Below, one piece after another: positions 25,804 through 34,424 of a stretch of 64,000 bases of DNA. The notes under the pieces are model-generated. The model was not told the origin of the DNA. It saw only the letters and a program-made list of their open reading frames with translations, and searched no databases. Position numbers and translations under genes: made by a program. The first letter of the stretch is position 1. The number at the start of each line of letters is the position of its first letter. The stretch comes from Oscillospiraceae bacterium (GTDB lineage Bacteria > Bacillota > Clostridia > Oscillospirales > Ruminococcaceae), in NCBI GenBank assembly GCA_021769525.1, contig JAETSQ010000018.1, positions 16,225 through 80,224 of the forward strand, read 5' to 3'.

Positions 25804-27588
25804 ATGGAACATCCGGAGACCGCCCCGGAAAAGACCTTCCGCTTCCAGGTGAACCTGGGGGGAATGCTGGACATCCTCTCCAACCACCTGTACAAAAGCC
25901 CCGACGTCTTCCTCCGGGAGCTGCTGCAAAACGGCATCGACGCCATCACCCTGCGCAAAAAGCGCCAGCCGGAGTGGACCGGGGGGCGCATCACCGTCGC
26001 CCTTACCCCTGGGGAAAAGCTCACCCTGCGGGACAACGGGGCGGGCCTCACCCAGGAGGAGATCCACCGGTTCCTGGCGGTGATCGGCCAGTCCTCCAAG
26101 ACCATCCTGGAAGCCGACGGCACCGTCCCGGAGGACTACATCGGGCGGTTCGGCATCGGCCTTTTGTCCTGCTTTATGGTGTCCGATTCCATCGTGGTGG
26201 AGACCCAGCCCGCCGGCGGTGGGACGGCCCACGTCTGGACCGGCTACCCCGACGGCACCTACACCCTGGAGCCCCTGGAGGTGGGGGTGGTGGGCACCGC
26301 CGTCACCCTCACCGCCAAGAAGGGGGCGGAGCGGTACTTCTTCCGGCGGGAGATCGAGCGGCTGGTGCGCTACTACGGCCTGGCTCTGCCGGTGCCGGTC
26401 TGCTTCGCCGGGGAGGCGGAAGCCGTCAACCGGGTGCCGGGGGATTTTTCCTCCGTCAGCCGTGGAAAGCTCCTGGCCTTCGGGGAACAGGTCTTCGGGG
26501 AGGAATTTCTGGACGTCCTCCCCATCGCCACCCCCCACCTCAGCGGGGCGGCCTTTGTCCTCCCCTACCGCACCGACCCCTCCTCCAGGGAGGGGCACCG
26601 CATCTACCTAAAACAGATGCTCCTCACCGAGCGGGGGGACACCCTCCTGCCCCCCTGGGCCTTCTTCCTGCGGTGCTTCCTCAATACCCAGGGGCTGCGG
26701 CCCACCGCCAGCCGGGAGGACTTCTACGAGGACCGGGAGCTGGACGCCGCCCGGCAGGAGTTTGCCGGAGCGGTGCGGGACTACCTGGAGACCCTCTCCC
26801 AGGAGGAGCCGGAGCGGCTGCGCCGGCTGGTGGACATCCACGCCCAAGCCATCAAATCCATGGCGGTGTGGGATGACTCCCTCTTCCGCATCTTCATCGA
26901 CTTTCTCCCCTTCGAGACCTCCCAGGGGACCCTCACCGGCCGGGCGCTGAAACGGGCGGGGGAAGGCTGCTGGGTGGCCTCGGTCCCCCGCTTCCAGCAG
27001 TTGAAGCCGGTGTTCCTGGCCCAGGGGCGGCTACTCGTCTGCACCGGGTACGTCTACGACCAGGAGCTGGTGGCAAAGCTGGCCCGCTTCTGCTCCCTGC
27101 CCCTCTCCCCCCTGGGGGAGGAGGGGATGGAGCTGGTGCTGGAGGAGCCCACGCGGGCGGAGAAGGAGGAGGGCTTTTCCTTCCTCCGGGCGGCAAACCG
27201 GGTGCTGGCCCCCCTGGACTGCCGGGGGGAGCTGCGGCGCTTTCTGCCGGCGGGGCTGCCCGGCCTCTATTCGGTGAGCGAGGATTCCCGCTTTCTCCGC
27301 CAGGTGGAGACGGCCCAGGAGATGAACAGCTTCTTCTCCGACGCCCTGGGCTCCCTTCTCTCCGGCCAGGGGGCCGCTCCCCTCTCCACCCTTTACCTAA
27401 ACCTCAACAATCCCCTGGTGCGGCGGCTCTGCCGCCTGCCGGAGGGGGAGCTGCTGGAGGACGCCCTGCGGGTCCTCTATGTCCAGGCCCTGCTGGCCGG
27501 GGGGCACCCCCTCCGGGGCGGGGAGCTGAAGCTGATGAATCAGTCCCTGCTGGGGCTGGTGGAGGAGGCGGCAAGAGGCGTGGACTAG
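25804..27588 (+). CDS. divergent Hsp90-family (HtpG-like) ATPase
   Basis: A 594-aa GHKL ATPase related to HtpG. The N-terminal nucleotide site is intact: FLRELLQNGIDAITL (Glu39, Asn43, Asp46), LRDNGAGL (Asp77-Asn-Gly), IGQSSK (about residues 94-99) and GRFGIGLLSCFMVSDSIVVE (from Gly114). The middle domain is recognisable from LPPWAFFLRCFLNTQGLRPT; the C-terminal part is short and divergent. It is not the usual housekeeping HtpG by sequence style and is embedded with unknown genes, so a dedicated chaperone role for those neighbours is plausible (inference). Shine-Dalgarno AAAGGAG precedes the ATG. Its stop overlaps the convergent gene at 27585 by 4 bp. Confidence 0.88.
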   Translation: MEHPETAPEKTFRFQVNLGGMLDILSNHLYKSPDVFLRELLQNGIDAITLRKKRQPEWTGGRITVALTPGEKLTLRDNGAGLTQEEIHRFLAVIGQSSKTILEADGTVPEDYIGRFGIGLLSCFMVSDSIVVETQPAGGGTAHVWTGYPDGTYTLEPLEVGVVGTAVTLTAKKGAERYFFRREIERLVRYYGLALPVPVCFAGEAEAVNRVPGDFSSVSRGKLLAFGEQVFGEEFLDVLPIATPHLSGAAFVLPYRTDPSSREGHRIYLKQMLLTERGDTLLPPWAFFLRCFLNTQGLRPTASREDFYEDRELDAARQEFAGAVRDYLETLSQEEPERLRRLVDIHAQAIKSMAVWDDSLFRIFIDFLPFETSQGTLTGRALKRAGEGCWVASVPRFQQLKPVFLAQGRLLVCTGYVYDQELVAKLARFCSLPLSPLGEEGMELVLEEPTRAEKEEGFSFLRAANRVLAPLDCRGELRRFLPAGLPGLYSVSEDSRFLRQVETAQEMNSFFSDALGSLLSGQGAAPLSTLYLNLNNPLVRRLCRLPEGELLEDALRVLYVQALLAGGHPLRGGELKLMNQSLLGLVEEAARGVD

Positions 27589-28031
27589 TCTGCTCTGGGG
27601 CGTATCCCGGAAAACCGCTGGCGGCGGTAGACGGCGTAGCTTGTCAGGTGGTATAGAATCGCACCGGGCACCATAAAGGTGACCGTCACCGCCTGGGGGA
27701 ACCAGTACCACAGCGTCCACAGGAGGCCGCCTATGGGTGCATCGCAGCGGAACCAGATCCAAATCAGCCCATAGCTTACCACCTGTACCACCCCATACCA
27801 GCACCAGAACACCCGGAATTCCCGCCAAAAGTGCCATCCCTCCCGTTTTGGGGCAAAGCAGGCGCCAACCGCCCCCAGCACCCCGCCGGCCGCCAGACTG
27901 GCGGCTACCATCCGGGTGATGGAATACTCGCTTAAATGGCCGCTAAGGCAAATGTGGAGTGCGCCGTACAGGAGGAAAAAAACTAGGATAGGCGGGAGAA
28001 GCTCCCGGAGCGCTCTGCTGGGTTTCATCAT
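27585..28031 (-). CDS. hypothetical four-helix membrane protein
   Basis: A 148-aa integral membrane protein with about four hydrophobic segments (LLPPILVFFLLYGALHICL near the N-terminus; MVAASLAAGGVLGAVGACF; FWCWYGVVQVVSYGLIWIW; YWFPQAVTVTFMVPGAILY). No family is recognised. The start is placed at 28031 because an excellent promoter (28078-28106) lies upstream of it, so the longer frame to 28097 would begin before the transcript. It is convergent with, and overlaps by 4 bp, the Hsp90-like gene. Confidence 0.7.
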   Translation of the reverse strand: MMKPSRALRELLPPILVFFLLYGALHICLSGHLSEYSITRMVAASLAAGGVLGAVGACFAPKREGWHFWREFRVFWCWYGVVQVVSYGLIWIWFRCDAPIGGLLWTLWYWFPQAVTVTFMVPGAILYHLTSYAVYRRQRFSGIRPRAD

Positions 28032-28077
28032 CTGGGCACCGTCCTTTCCGGATGTTGAAAAACTGATACCAATTTTA

Positions 28078-28106
28078 AGTATAGCCTTTTCCGCCATTCA
28101 TGACAA
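28078..28106 (-). promoter_or_regulatory. promoter of the membrane protein at 27585-28031
   Basis: On the minus strand TTGTCA (plus 28101-28106) and TATACT (28078-28083) are 17 bp apart. Confidence 0.75.
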
Positions 28107-28128
28107 GTAGGAAGGAAGGTATCGTTTT

Positions 28129-28557
28129 ATGGCCGAAGTGCTTTTTATCCACTCCCTGTTCGTCTCCTACGGGAAGGATGTCCCTAGGGAGGAGCGCATC
28201 CCCTACACCGTGGGGGAAAAGCTAACCCCGGAGGTGCTGTCCCGGCTGGCGGAGCATATCCGCAGCGGCCGGGCGCAGTCGGTGCAGCTGGAGGACGAGA
28301 CGAGGGAAAACAGCCTGGCGGCGGATTTCCGGGAGGGCTGGGCCACCGTCTACATTGTAAAGGAGGCGGAAAACTACTTCGAGTTTGTAAACAGCGGCTG
28401 TCCGCACGACGAAACTCCGCTGAACATCACCGGGGACGGCCCCACCCCCAAAAAGCACGCCACCGATGACCTGCCGCTGATGGCGGAGATCATCGTCCAC
28501 TTTGCCCGGACCGGCAGCCCGCTGCCCGCCTGCGGCTGGGAGCACACCATCCATTGA
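28129..28557 (+). CDS. hypothetical protein
   Basis: A 142-aa soluble protein with no recognised family. It begins MAEVLFIHSLFVSYGKDVPR; the middle (ADFREGWATVYIVKEAENYF) looks like a small alpha/beta domain. An AGGAAGG site lies upstream of the ATG. It is followed after 25 bp by the 379-aa gene, probably in one transcript, and may belong functionally with the Hsp90-like cluster despite the inverted membrane-protein gene between them. Confidence 0.65.
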   Translation: MAEVLFIHSLFVSYGKDVPREERIPYTVGEKLTPEVLSRLAEHIRSGRAQSVQLEDETRENSLAADFREGWATVYIVKEAENYFEFVNSGCPHDETPLNITGDGPTPKKHATDDLPLMAEIIVHFARTGSPLPACGWEHTIH

Positions 28558-28582
28558 CGTAAAGCAGGAGGAATAAATAAGT

Positions 28583-29722
28583 ATGAAAGGCAAAGACGGC
28601 AACAGCTACAAGGAGAAGGCCGCAGGGGGCAAGAGCTTCAATGGCCGGGGCCTCCAGAACCTCATCCAGCGGCTGCCGGAGGGCGCCCCCCGGATGGCAG
28701 CCATTGCCGATGCCATCCGCCAGGCGGACGAGGCCCAGGATCACTTCTGGCGGCTCTTCTTCCGGTACGACTACGCCTGCGAGGCCACCTTCCGGGACGA
28801 CCCGCCCAAGTGTATGCCGGTGGCGGCGGAGTTCCAGGCCATCTACGAGGAGCACCCGGACGCCCTGGGCCCCAACGGGCCGGAGATGTACCTGATGATC
28901 ATGCAGATGGGCATCGACCCCATCGCCCACCTGCCCCAGATCCCCATGGCCCAGTGGCAGACGCTGATGAACCAGTTCCTGGGGCTCACCAAGCGGTTCA
29001 ACCTGGCCCACCGCACCTACTGGTGGCAGATGTGCCAGTTTATGATCTACGTGGACCAGAAGAAGGCCTACGAGTGCTTCCGGAAGTTCTGGAAGACCGG
29101 CCGGGACGCCATTTCCGACTGCCGGGCCTGCGAGCGGAGCAACGCCGTCCGCCTCAGCCTGCTGGCCGGGGACCGGGAGGGGGCGGAGGAGTACGCCGCG
29201 CCCCTCAAGGCGGGAAAAATCTCCTTCTGCGCCGACACCCCCCAGAAGATGTGGATGGCCTACCTGGAGGACTACTACCGCCACGGGGACTACAAGGCGG
29301 CGGCCCCCATCGCCGAATCCCTCTACCGCAAGGGGAACAAGGACCGCAGCAACCTGGACTATGTGGGGGCGGTGCTCCAGTGCTGGGCCCACACCGACAA
29401 CGACCGGGCGGTGACCCTGGCGGAGAGCCGCCTTAGCTGGCGCATGGGGATGTGGGACCAGCGCCTCTCCTACCTCTACGACAAGGGGGCGTGGCTCACC
29501 TTCCGGGAGCTGGCGAAGCGGATGGATACGGTCCACCTGGAGCTGCCGAAGGAGTTCCCCCTCTGGCGGGAGGACGGCAGCTACAGCGCCCAGGCCCTGG
29601 CGGACCACTTCTACAGCCAAGCCGCGGACATCGCCGCCCGCTTTGACGCCCGCAACGGCTCCCGCTGGTACGCCGACGATTTAAAGGCCTCCGGGCGGAT
29701 GCCCCGGACCATGCCGGACTAG
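28583..29722 (+). CDS. hypothetical TPR-like protein
   Basis: A 379-aa protein rich in helical repeats. It has stretches such as DAIRQADEAQDHFWRLFFRY, YVDQKKAYECFRKFWKT, EDYYRHGDYKAAAPIAESLY and CWAHTDNDRAVTLAESRLSW, which look like tetratricopeptide-type helix pairs. I cannot assign it to a named family. TPR proteins are classic partners of Hsp90, which makes the nearby Hsp90-like ATPase notable; the link is inferred from proximity only. A strong terminator follows. Confidence 0.7.
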   Translation: MKGKDGNSYKEKAAGGKSFNGRGLQNLIQRLPEGAPRMAAIADAIRQADEAQDHFWRLFFRYDYACEATFRDDPPKCMPVAAEFQAIYEEHPDALGPNGPEMYLMIMQMGIDPIAHLPQIPMAQWQTLMNQFLGLTKRFNLAHRTYWWQMCQFMIYVDQKKAYECFRKFWKTGRDAISDCRACERSNAVRLSLLAGDREGAEEYAAPLKAGKISFCADTPQKMWMAYLEDYYRHGDYKAAAPIAESLYRKGNKDRSNLDYVGAVLQCWAHTDNDRAVTLAESRLSWRMGMWDQRLSYLYDKGAWLTFRELAKRMDTVHLELPKEFPLWREDGSYSAQALADHFYSQAADIAARFDARNGSRWYADDLKASGRMPRTMPD

Positions 29723-29774
29723 AGCCGGAGACACAAGTGGATGGCCGGCGCAAGGATTTAGAGGTAAGCTAAAA

Positions 29775-29812
29775 ACAGCCCCGGAGCCGAAAAGCTCCGG
29801 GGCTGTGCCATT
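29775..29812 (+). terminator. terminator after the TPR-like gene
   Basis: A perfect 13-bp stem ACAGCCCCGGAGC (29775-29787) / its complement (29794-29806) has a 6-nt loop, followed by a short T-containing tract. Confidence 0.8.
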
Positions 29813-29851
29813 TGGCTTTTGTTATAATGGATGTAAAGCGGGGGAAACCCC

Positions 29852-29962
29852 TCCGTCTGGCCTATCGGCCAGACACCTCCCCTTTCAGGGGAGGTTTGCG
29901 GGAAGGGTGAACGCCGCTTTTCTTTTTGCTTCTTTTTCTTTTCCCGCGAAAAGAAAAAGAAG
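29852..29962. repeat. two dispersed intergenic palindromes
   Basis: The first unit (about 29844-29896) has a variable hairpin GTCTGGCC/GGCCAGAC followed by CCTCCCCTTTCAGGGGAGG (29876-29894), a motif repeated at 61437-61455 and, inverted, at 61493-61511. The second is a perfect 15-bp stem CTTCTTTTTCTTTTC (29929-29943) / GAAAAGAAAAAGAAG (29948-29962), near-identical to copies at 39874 and 59138. It may also terminate deoD. Confidence 0.75.
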
Positions 29963-29991
29963 GCGGGGTTTGGGGCGGCAGCCCCAATTCT

Positions 29992-30705
29992 TCATTCCGC
30001 GATGGCGGTCTCCAGGGCGATGGCCATCATATCCCGGAATTTGGTCTGGCGCTCCTCGGCGGTCATGGCCCGGTCCGGGTCACTGATAAGGTCGGAGATG
30101 GTCAGGAGGCCCAGGGCCTTTTTCTTCAGGTAGGCGGCGTTCATGTAGAGGGCGGCGCACTCCATCTCGGCGCAGAGGACACCCATATCCAGCCAGCGCG
30201 CGCTGCGCTCCGGATGGGCGCTGTAGAAGCAGTCGCTGGAGACGACATTGCCCACCATGAACTTGCAGCCCTGCTTCTGGGCCATCCCCACGGCGGTGGA
30301 AAGGAGGCCGTAATCCGCAATGGGAGCGAAGGGGCCGGGGAGGTCATACTGGGCGCCGTAGTTGGAATCGGTGCAGGCGCCCTGGGCGATGACCACATCC
30401 CCCAGGTCCAGGTCGGGGTGCATCCCGCCGGCGGAGCCGATGCGGATGATCTTCTCCACATCGTAGAAGGCGAACAGCTCGTAGCTGTAGATGCCCACCG
30501 AGGGCATCCCCATGCCGTGGCCCATCACCGAGACGGGATGGCCCTTGTACTTGCCGGTGTAGCCGTTCATCCCCCGGACGCTGGTGACAAGCCGGGCGTC
30601 CTCCAGGAAGTTTTCCGCGATGAACTTTGCCCGCAGGGGATCGCCGGGCATGAGGCAGACCTTGGCGAACTGGCCTTTTTCGGCCGCGTTGTGGGGAGTA
30701 CTCAT
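29992..30705 (-). CDS. deoD: purine nucleoside phosphorylase, DeoD type
   Basis: Cleaves purine (deoxy)nucleosides with phosphate to the base and (deoxy)ribose 1-phosphate, in the cytoplasm. The 237-aa protein has CLMPGDPLRAKFIAENFLED (phosphate site), GHGMGMPSVGIYSYELFAFY, RIGSAGGMHPDLDLGDVVIA and the base/ribose-binding EMECAALY. The ATG at 30705 is preceded by AAAGGAG; an in-frame extension to 30726 has no site. It stands alone with its own promoter. Confidence 0.95.
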   Translation of the reverse strand: MSTPHNAAEKGQFAKVCLMPGDPLRAKFIAENFLEDARLVTSVRGMNGYTGKYKGHPVSVMGHGMGMPSVGIYSYELFAFYDVEKIIRIGSAGGMHPDLDLGDVVIAQGACTDSNYGAQYDLPGPFAPIADYGLLSTAVGMAQKQGCKFMVGNVVSSDCFYSAHPERSARWLDMGVLCAEMECAALYMNAAYLKKKALGLLTISDLISDPDRAMTAEERQTKFRDMMAIALETAIAE

Positions 30706-30773
30706 AGACGTTTCTCCTTTCGTCAAAAACAGCGATGGCGGACCGCCCCCGCCATGGGGGAACTTTTATTGTA

Positions 30774-30802
30774 ATTGTAACATAAATTCGGACGTTTTAC
30801 CA
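30774..30802 (-). promoter_or_regulatory. probable promoter of deoD
   Basis: On the minus strand TGGTAA (plus 30797-30802) and TACAAT (30774-30779) are 17 bp apart. The -35 match is weak. It diverges from the promoter at 30843. Confidence 0.55.
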
Positions 30803-30842
30803 TAAATATTTTGGGGGGAATTTACGGAACGGCGCCGCCGCC

Positions 30843-30871
30843 TTGCCTTTTCCCCATAAATTGGGTATTAT
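30843..30871 (+). promoter_or_regulatory. promoter of the Na/Pi cotransporter gene
   Basis: TTGCCT (30843-30848) and TATTAT (30866-30871) are 17 bp apart, 50 bp before the start codon. Confidence 0.65.
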
Positions 30872-30921
30872 AGGGGCAGATCGCAAAAGAAGAGAAGCCC
30901 ATCACGACTTTAGGGAGGACA

Positions 30922-32709
30922 TTGGATTTGGACTTTTTTGGTTTTGTCAGTCTGTTCGGCGGGCTGGCCCTCTTCCTGTACGGGATGTCGGTACTGGGGG
31001 GCAGCCTGGAGAAGGCCTCCGAGGGCCGGCTGGAAAAGATACTGGAGCGGCTCACCGGCAGCGCCCTGCGGGGGGTGCTGCTGGGGGCGGTGGTCACCGC
31101 CGCCATCCAGTCCTCCTCCGCCGCCACCGTCATCGTGGTGGGGCTGGTAAACGCCCGCGTGATGAAGCTCCGCCAGGCCATCGGGGTCATCATGGGGGCC
31201 AACATCGGCACCACCATCACCGCCCACATCCTCCGTCTCAGCGGCGGGGAAGGGGGCTTTCTGCTGCGTCTCATCGCCCCCACCACCCTGGCCCCCGCCA
31301 TGGCCATCGCCGGCATCCTGTTCTTTATGCTGGCCAAAGGGGACCGCCTGCGGGAGGTGGGACAGATGCTCCTGGGCTTTGGGGTGCTCTTTACCGGGAT
31401 GTTCCAGATGGAGGCGGCGGTGAGGCCCCTGCGGGAGCTGCCCGCCTTCGCCCAGCTCTTCCAGGCCATGACCAACCCCATCCTGGGGGTGCTGGTGGGG
31501 GCCGGAGTCACCGCGGTCATCCAGTCCTCCTCCGCCTCGGTGGGCATTTTGCAGGCCCTTTCCTCCACCGGGGCCATCACCTGGGCGGCGGCGGTGCCCA
31601 TCATCCTGGGGCAGAACATCGGCACCTGCGTCACCCCCATCCTGGCCAGCGTGGGGGCCTCCAAAAACGCCAAGCGGGCCGCCCTGGTCCACCTCACCCT
31701 GAACCTTCTGGGCACCGGGGTGTTCCTCTGCGGCATCTACGGGGTGCAGCACCTCATCGGCCTGCCCTTCTGGGGGGATGTCATCGACAAAGGCGGCATC
31801 GCCAACTTCCACACCTTCTTTAATGTCTCGGTGACGGCGCTGTTCCTGCCCTTTGTGGGCCTTTTGGAGCGGTGCGTCTACCTCCTGGTCCCCCAGGAGG
31901 AGGGGGAGGGACAAGCCCCCCAGGAGGATCCCGCCGTTCTGGCCCTGGATCCTCTCCTGCTGGTCTCCCCCGGACTGGCCCTGGAGCAGGCCCACGCCGC
32001 CACCTGCCGGATGGCCGCCCTGGCCCAGGAGAATTTTTCCTTGGCGCGGGAGATGATCCTCTCCGGGGTGGAGGAGGAAAAGGCCGCACGCCTGCTGCGG
32101 CAGGAGAAGCTGGTGGATACCCTTCAGGACCGGGTGGAGACCTACCTCATCCAACTTTCCCGCCGCCACCTCACCGAAGGGGGCAAGGGGGCGGTCTCCC
32201 GGCTGCTGCACATGATCGGGGAGCTGGAGCGGGTCTCCGACCAGGCGGAGAACATCCTGGAGGACGCCCAGCTTTTGGAAAAGGCGGGGATCTCCTTCTC
32301 CCCTGGGGCCAAAGCGGAGATGGAGCTGTACAGCGCCGCCGTCACCGAGATCCTGGATACCGCCATCCGGGCCTGGGAAAACCGGGACCCGGAGCTGGCC
32401 CGGAGCATCGAACCCCTGGAGCAGGTGGTGGACCTGGCGGAGGAATACCTGAAGGACCGCCACATCAGCCGCCTGCGGGACGGGGACTGCACGGTGGACG
32501 CCGCCTTCGCCTTTGTGGAGGCCCTTTCCTCCATGGAGCGCATCGCCGACCACTGCTCCAACATCGGGGTGCTGCTGGCCCCCGGCAGCCGGGAGGGGGA
32601 CAGCCACGCCTACCTCCACGCCCTCCACAAGGGGCAGGACCCGGACTACATCCGGGCCTACCGGGGGTACGAGGAAAAGTATCTTGCCTCCCTGCGGACC
32701 CTTTCCTGA
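30922..32709 (+). CDS. Na/Pi cotransporter family protein with C-terminal PhoU-like domain
   Basis: A 595-aa membrane protein of the NptA/PNaS family. Two inverted repeats each carry the family motif QSSS (AAIQSSSAATVIVVGL near residue 61 and AVIQSSSASVGILQAL near residue 200). About eight hydrophobic segments fill residues 1-320. The last 230 residues are helical and PhoU-like (RLLHMIGELERVSDQAENIL, FVEALSSMERIADHCSNIGV). It likely imports or exports phosphate with sodium and may sense it through the PhoU part. The start is inferred as TTG at 30922, behind GGGAGG. Confidence 0.9.
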   Translation: MDLDFFGFVSLFGGLALFLYGMSVLGGSLEKASEGRLEKILERLTGSALRGVLLGAVVTAAIQSSSAATVIVVGLVNARVMKLRQAIGVIMGANIGTTITAHILRLSGGEGGFLLRLIAPTTLAPAMAIAGILFFMLAKGDRLREVGQMLLGFGVLFTGMFQMEAAVRPLRELPAFAQLFQAMTNPILGVLVGAGVTAVIQSSSASVGILQALSSTGAITWAAAVPIILGQNIGTCVTPILASVGASKNAKRAALVHLTLNLLGTGVFLCGIYGVQHLIGLPFWGDVIDKGGIANFHTFFNVSVTALFLPFVGLLERCVYLLVPQEEGEGQAPQEDPAVLALDPLLLVSPGLALEQAHAATCRMAALAQENFSLAREMILSGVEEEKAARLLRQEKLVDTLQDRVETYLIQLSRRHLTEGGKGAVSRLLHMIGELERVSDQAENILEDAQLLEKAGISFSPGAKAEMELYSAAVTEILDTAIRAWENRDPELARSIEPLEQVVDLAEEYLKDRHISRLRDGDCTVDAAFAFVEALSSMERIADHCSNIGVLLAPGSREGDSHAYLHALHKGQDPDYIRAYRGYEEKYLASLRTLS

Positions 32710-32728
32710 TTTTCTTTTCACAAAAAGA

Positions 32729-32757
32729 TTGTAACCTCTCCTGTTTTGCACTATAAT
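32729..32757 (+). promoter_or_regulatory. promoter of the glycerate kinase gene
   Basis: TTGTAA (32729-32734) and TATAAT (32752-32757) are 17 bp apart, 69 bp before the ATG. Confidence 0.8.
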
Positions 32758-32826
32758 AAAAATAGCGGCCTATTATCCGAAGAAAATAGGCAACCTGACA
32801 GCTTTAGGACAGAGGAGGCTTTCATT

Positions 32827-34059
32827 ATGACCCTTCGGGAAGACGCTGACAAGATCATTCGGGATTCCATCGCCGCCGCCATGCCGGACGCCGCGGTGCG
32901 CCGCGCCCTGGAGCGCCACCGCTTCGGCTCCGGGCGGCTGCTGCTCACCGCCGCCGGCAAAGGGGGGTGGCAGATGGCCAAAGCCGCCTACGACCTCCTG
33001 GGGGACCGCATCCGGGACGGGGTGGTCATCACCAAGTACGACCACGCCAAGGGCCCCATCGGGAACCTGCGGATCTTTGAGGCGGGGCACCCGGTGCCGG
33101 ACGAGAACTCCTTCGCCGCCACCCAGGCGGCCATCGACCTGGTGAAGGACCTCACGCCGGAGGACACGGTGCTCTTCCTCCTTTCCGGCGGCGGCTCCGC
33201 CCTCTTTGAAAAGCCCCTCATCCCCCCGGAGGAGCTCACCGGCCTCACCAAGCAGCTGCTGGCCTGCGGGGCGGACATCGTGGAGATGAACACGGTGCGA
33301 AAGCGCCTTTCCGCCGTCAAGGGGGGACGGTACGCGGAGCTCTGCGCCCCCGCCAGGGTCTTTTCCATCGTCCTTTCGGACATCATCGGGGACCCCCTGG
33401 ATATGATCGCCTCCGGCCCGGCCTACCCGGACCAGTCCACCTGCCGCCAGGCCCTGGACATTGTGGAGAAGTACGGCCTCACCCTCTCGGACCGGGCCAT
33501 GGAGCTGCTGCGCCAGGAGACCCCCAAGGCCCTGCACAATGTGGAGACCCACATCACCGGCAGCGTCCGGGAGCTCTGCGCCGCCGCCGCGGCCAGCGCG
33601 CGGGAGCTGGGGTACGAGCCGGTGGTCCTCACCGACTGCCTCACCTGCGAGGCGCGGGAGGCCGGGAGCTTCCTGGCCTCGGTGGCCCGGTATCACCGGG
33701 ATGTGGACCACTCCCTGGCCTTCATCGCCGGGGGGGAGACGGTGGTGCACCTCACCGGGGACGGCAAGGGGGGCCGCAACCAGGAGCTGGCCCTGGCCGC
33801 CGCCCAGGGGCTGGACGGCCTGCGGGACACCGCGGTGTTTTCCGTGGGCTCCGACGGCACCGACGGCCCCACCGATGCCGCCGGGGGCTACGTGGACAGC
33901 ACCACCCGGCAGCGCCTGCGGGAGCAGGGGGTGGAGATCTTTGAGGTCCTCCAGCGCAACGATGCCTACCACGCCCTCCGGAAGGTGGATGGGCTGGTCA
34001 TCACCGGCGGCACCGGCACCAACGTCAACGATGTGAGCGTGGTGCTGCTGAAGCGGTAA
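32827..34059 (+). CDS. glycerate 2-kinase (GckA/TtuD, MOFRL family)
   Basis: Phosphorylates D-glycerate to 2-phosphoglycerate, feeding glycerate from sugar-acid or serine breakdown into glycolysis. The 410-aa protein has the DUF4147-type N-terminal domain (LLLTAAGKGGWQMAKAAYDL, LFLLSGGGSALFEKPLIPPE) and a C-terminal MOFRL domain (FIAGGETVVHLTGDGKGGRN, GSDGTDGPTDAAGGYVD, ITGGTGTNVNDV). The ATG at 32827 follows GAGGAGG; the frame open to 32746 overlaps the promoter. It is monocistronic. Confidence 0.93.
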   Translation: MTLREDADKIIRDSIAAAMPDAAVRRALERHRFGSGRLLLTAAGKGGWQMAKAAYDLLGDRIRDGVVITKYDHAKGPIGNLRIFEAGHPVPDENSFAATQAAIDLVKDLTPEDTVLFLLSGGGSALFEKPLIPPEELTGLTKQLLACGADIVEMNTVRKRLSAVKGGRYAELCAPARVFSIVLSDIIGDPLDMIASGPAYPDQSTCRQALDIVEKYGLTLSDRAMELLRQETPKALHNVETHITGSVRELCAAAAASARELGYEPVVLTDCLTCEAREAGSFLASVARYHRDVDHSLAFIAGGETVVHLTGDGKGGRNQELALAAAQGLDGLRDTAVFSVGSDGTDGPTDAAGGYVDSTTRQRLREQGVEIFEVLQRNDAYHALRKVDGLVITGGTGTNVNDVSVVLLKR

Positions 34060-34067
34060 TGCACAAA

Positions 34068-34098
34068 GGGCCCGGATGCTTTGCAGCCATCCGGGCCC
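34068..34098. terminator. hairpin between the glycerate kinase and zinc-ribbon genes
   Basis: A perfect 11-bp stem GGGCCCGGATG (34068-34078) / CATCCGGGCCC (34088-34098). T runs are short on both sides, so it may work weakly for both converging genes. Confidence 0.6.
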
Positions 34099-34117
34099 CC
34101 CGCCGGCGGAAAAGGAT

Positions 34118-34363
34118 CTACGGCTTCCTCACCACGGCCGCCCGGCCGAAGGAGGCCCATCCCAGGCACTGGCCGCAGCGGTCGCAATAGGATTGGTATT
34201 CCCGCTCCATCGTCACGCGGCACCGGGGACAGACGGCGTACATACTTCCGTCCCGGTAGCGGTACACCTGGGTGACCGCCATGGAGCAGCGAAACGACTC
34301 CGCTCCGGGCGGATCGGCCTCCTCCGGACAGCCGGCTTCACCCACGCCTCTGTTTTTCGACAT
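34118..34363 (-). CDS. small zinc-ribbon protein
   Basis: An 81-aa protein with two Cys pairs, CPRC and CDRC (about residues 45-63), spaced as in a zinc ribbon, and a third nearby Cys. The N-terminal third is Glu/Pro-rich and probably disordered. GGAAAGGGG precedes the ATG at 34363. The function is unknown; such ribbons bind nucleic acid or scaffold a complex. Confidence 0.6.
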   Translation of the reverse strand: MSKNRGVGEAGCPEEADPPGAESFRCSMAVTQVYRYRDGSMYAVCPRCRVTMEREYQSYCDRCGQCLGWASFGRAAVVRKP

Positions 34364-34424
34364 ATGTAACCACCCCTTTCCTCTAGCATAGGCGGGATCC
34401 TTTCAAAAATCCAGAGGATATATC

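Noticed and set aside
25804..27588. Standard housekeeping htpG
   Set aside because: The nucleotide site fits Hsp90, but several canonical motifs are altered, the C-terminal domain is short, and the neighbours are unknown genes; a separate htpG may exist elsewhere.
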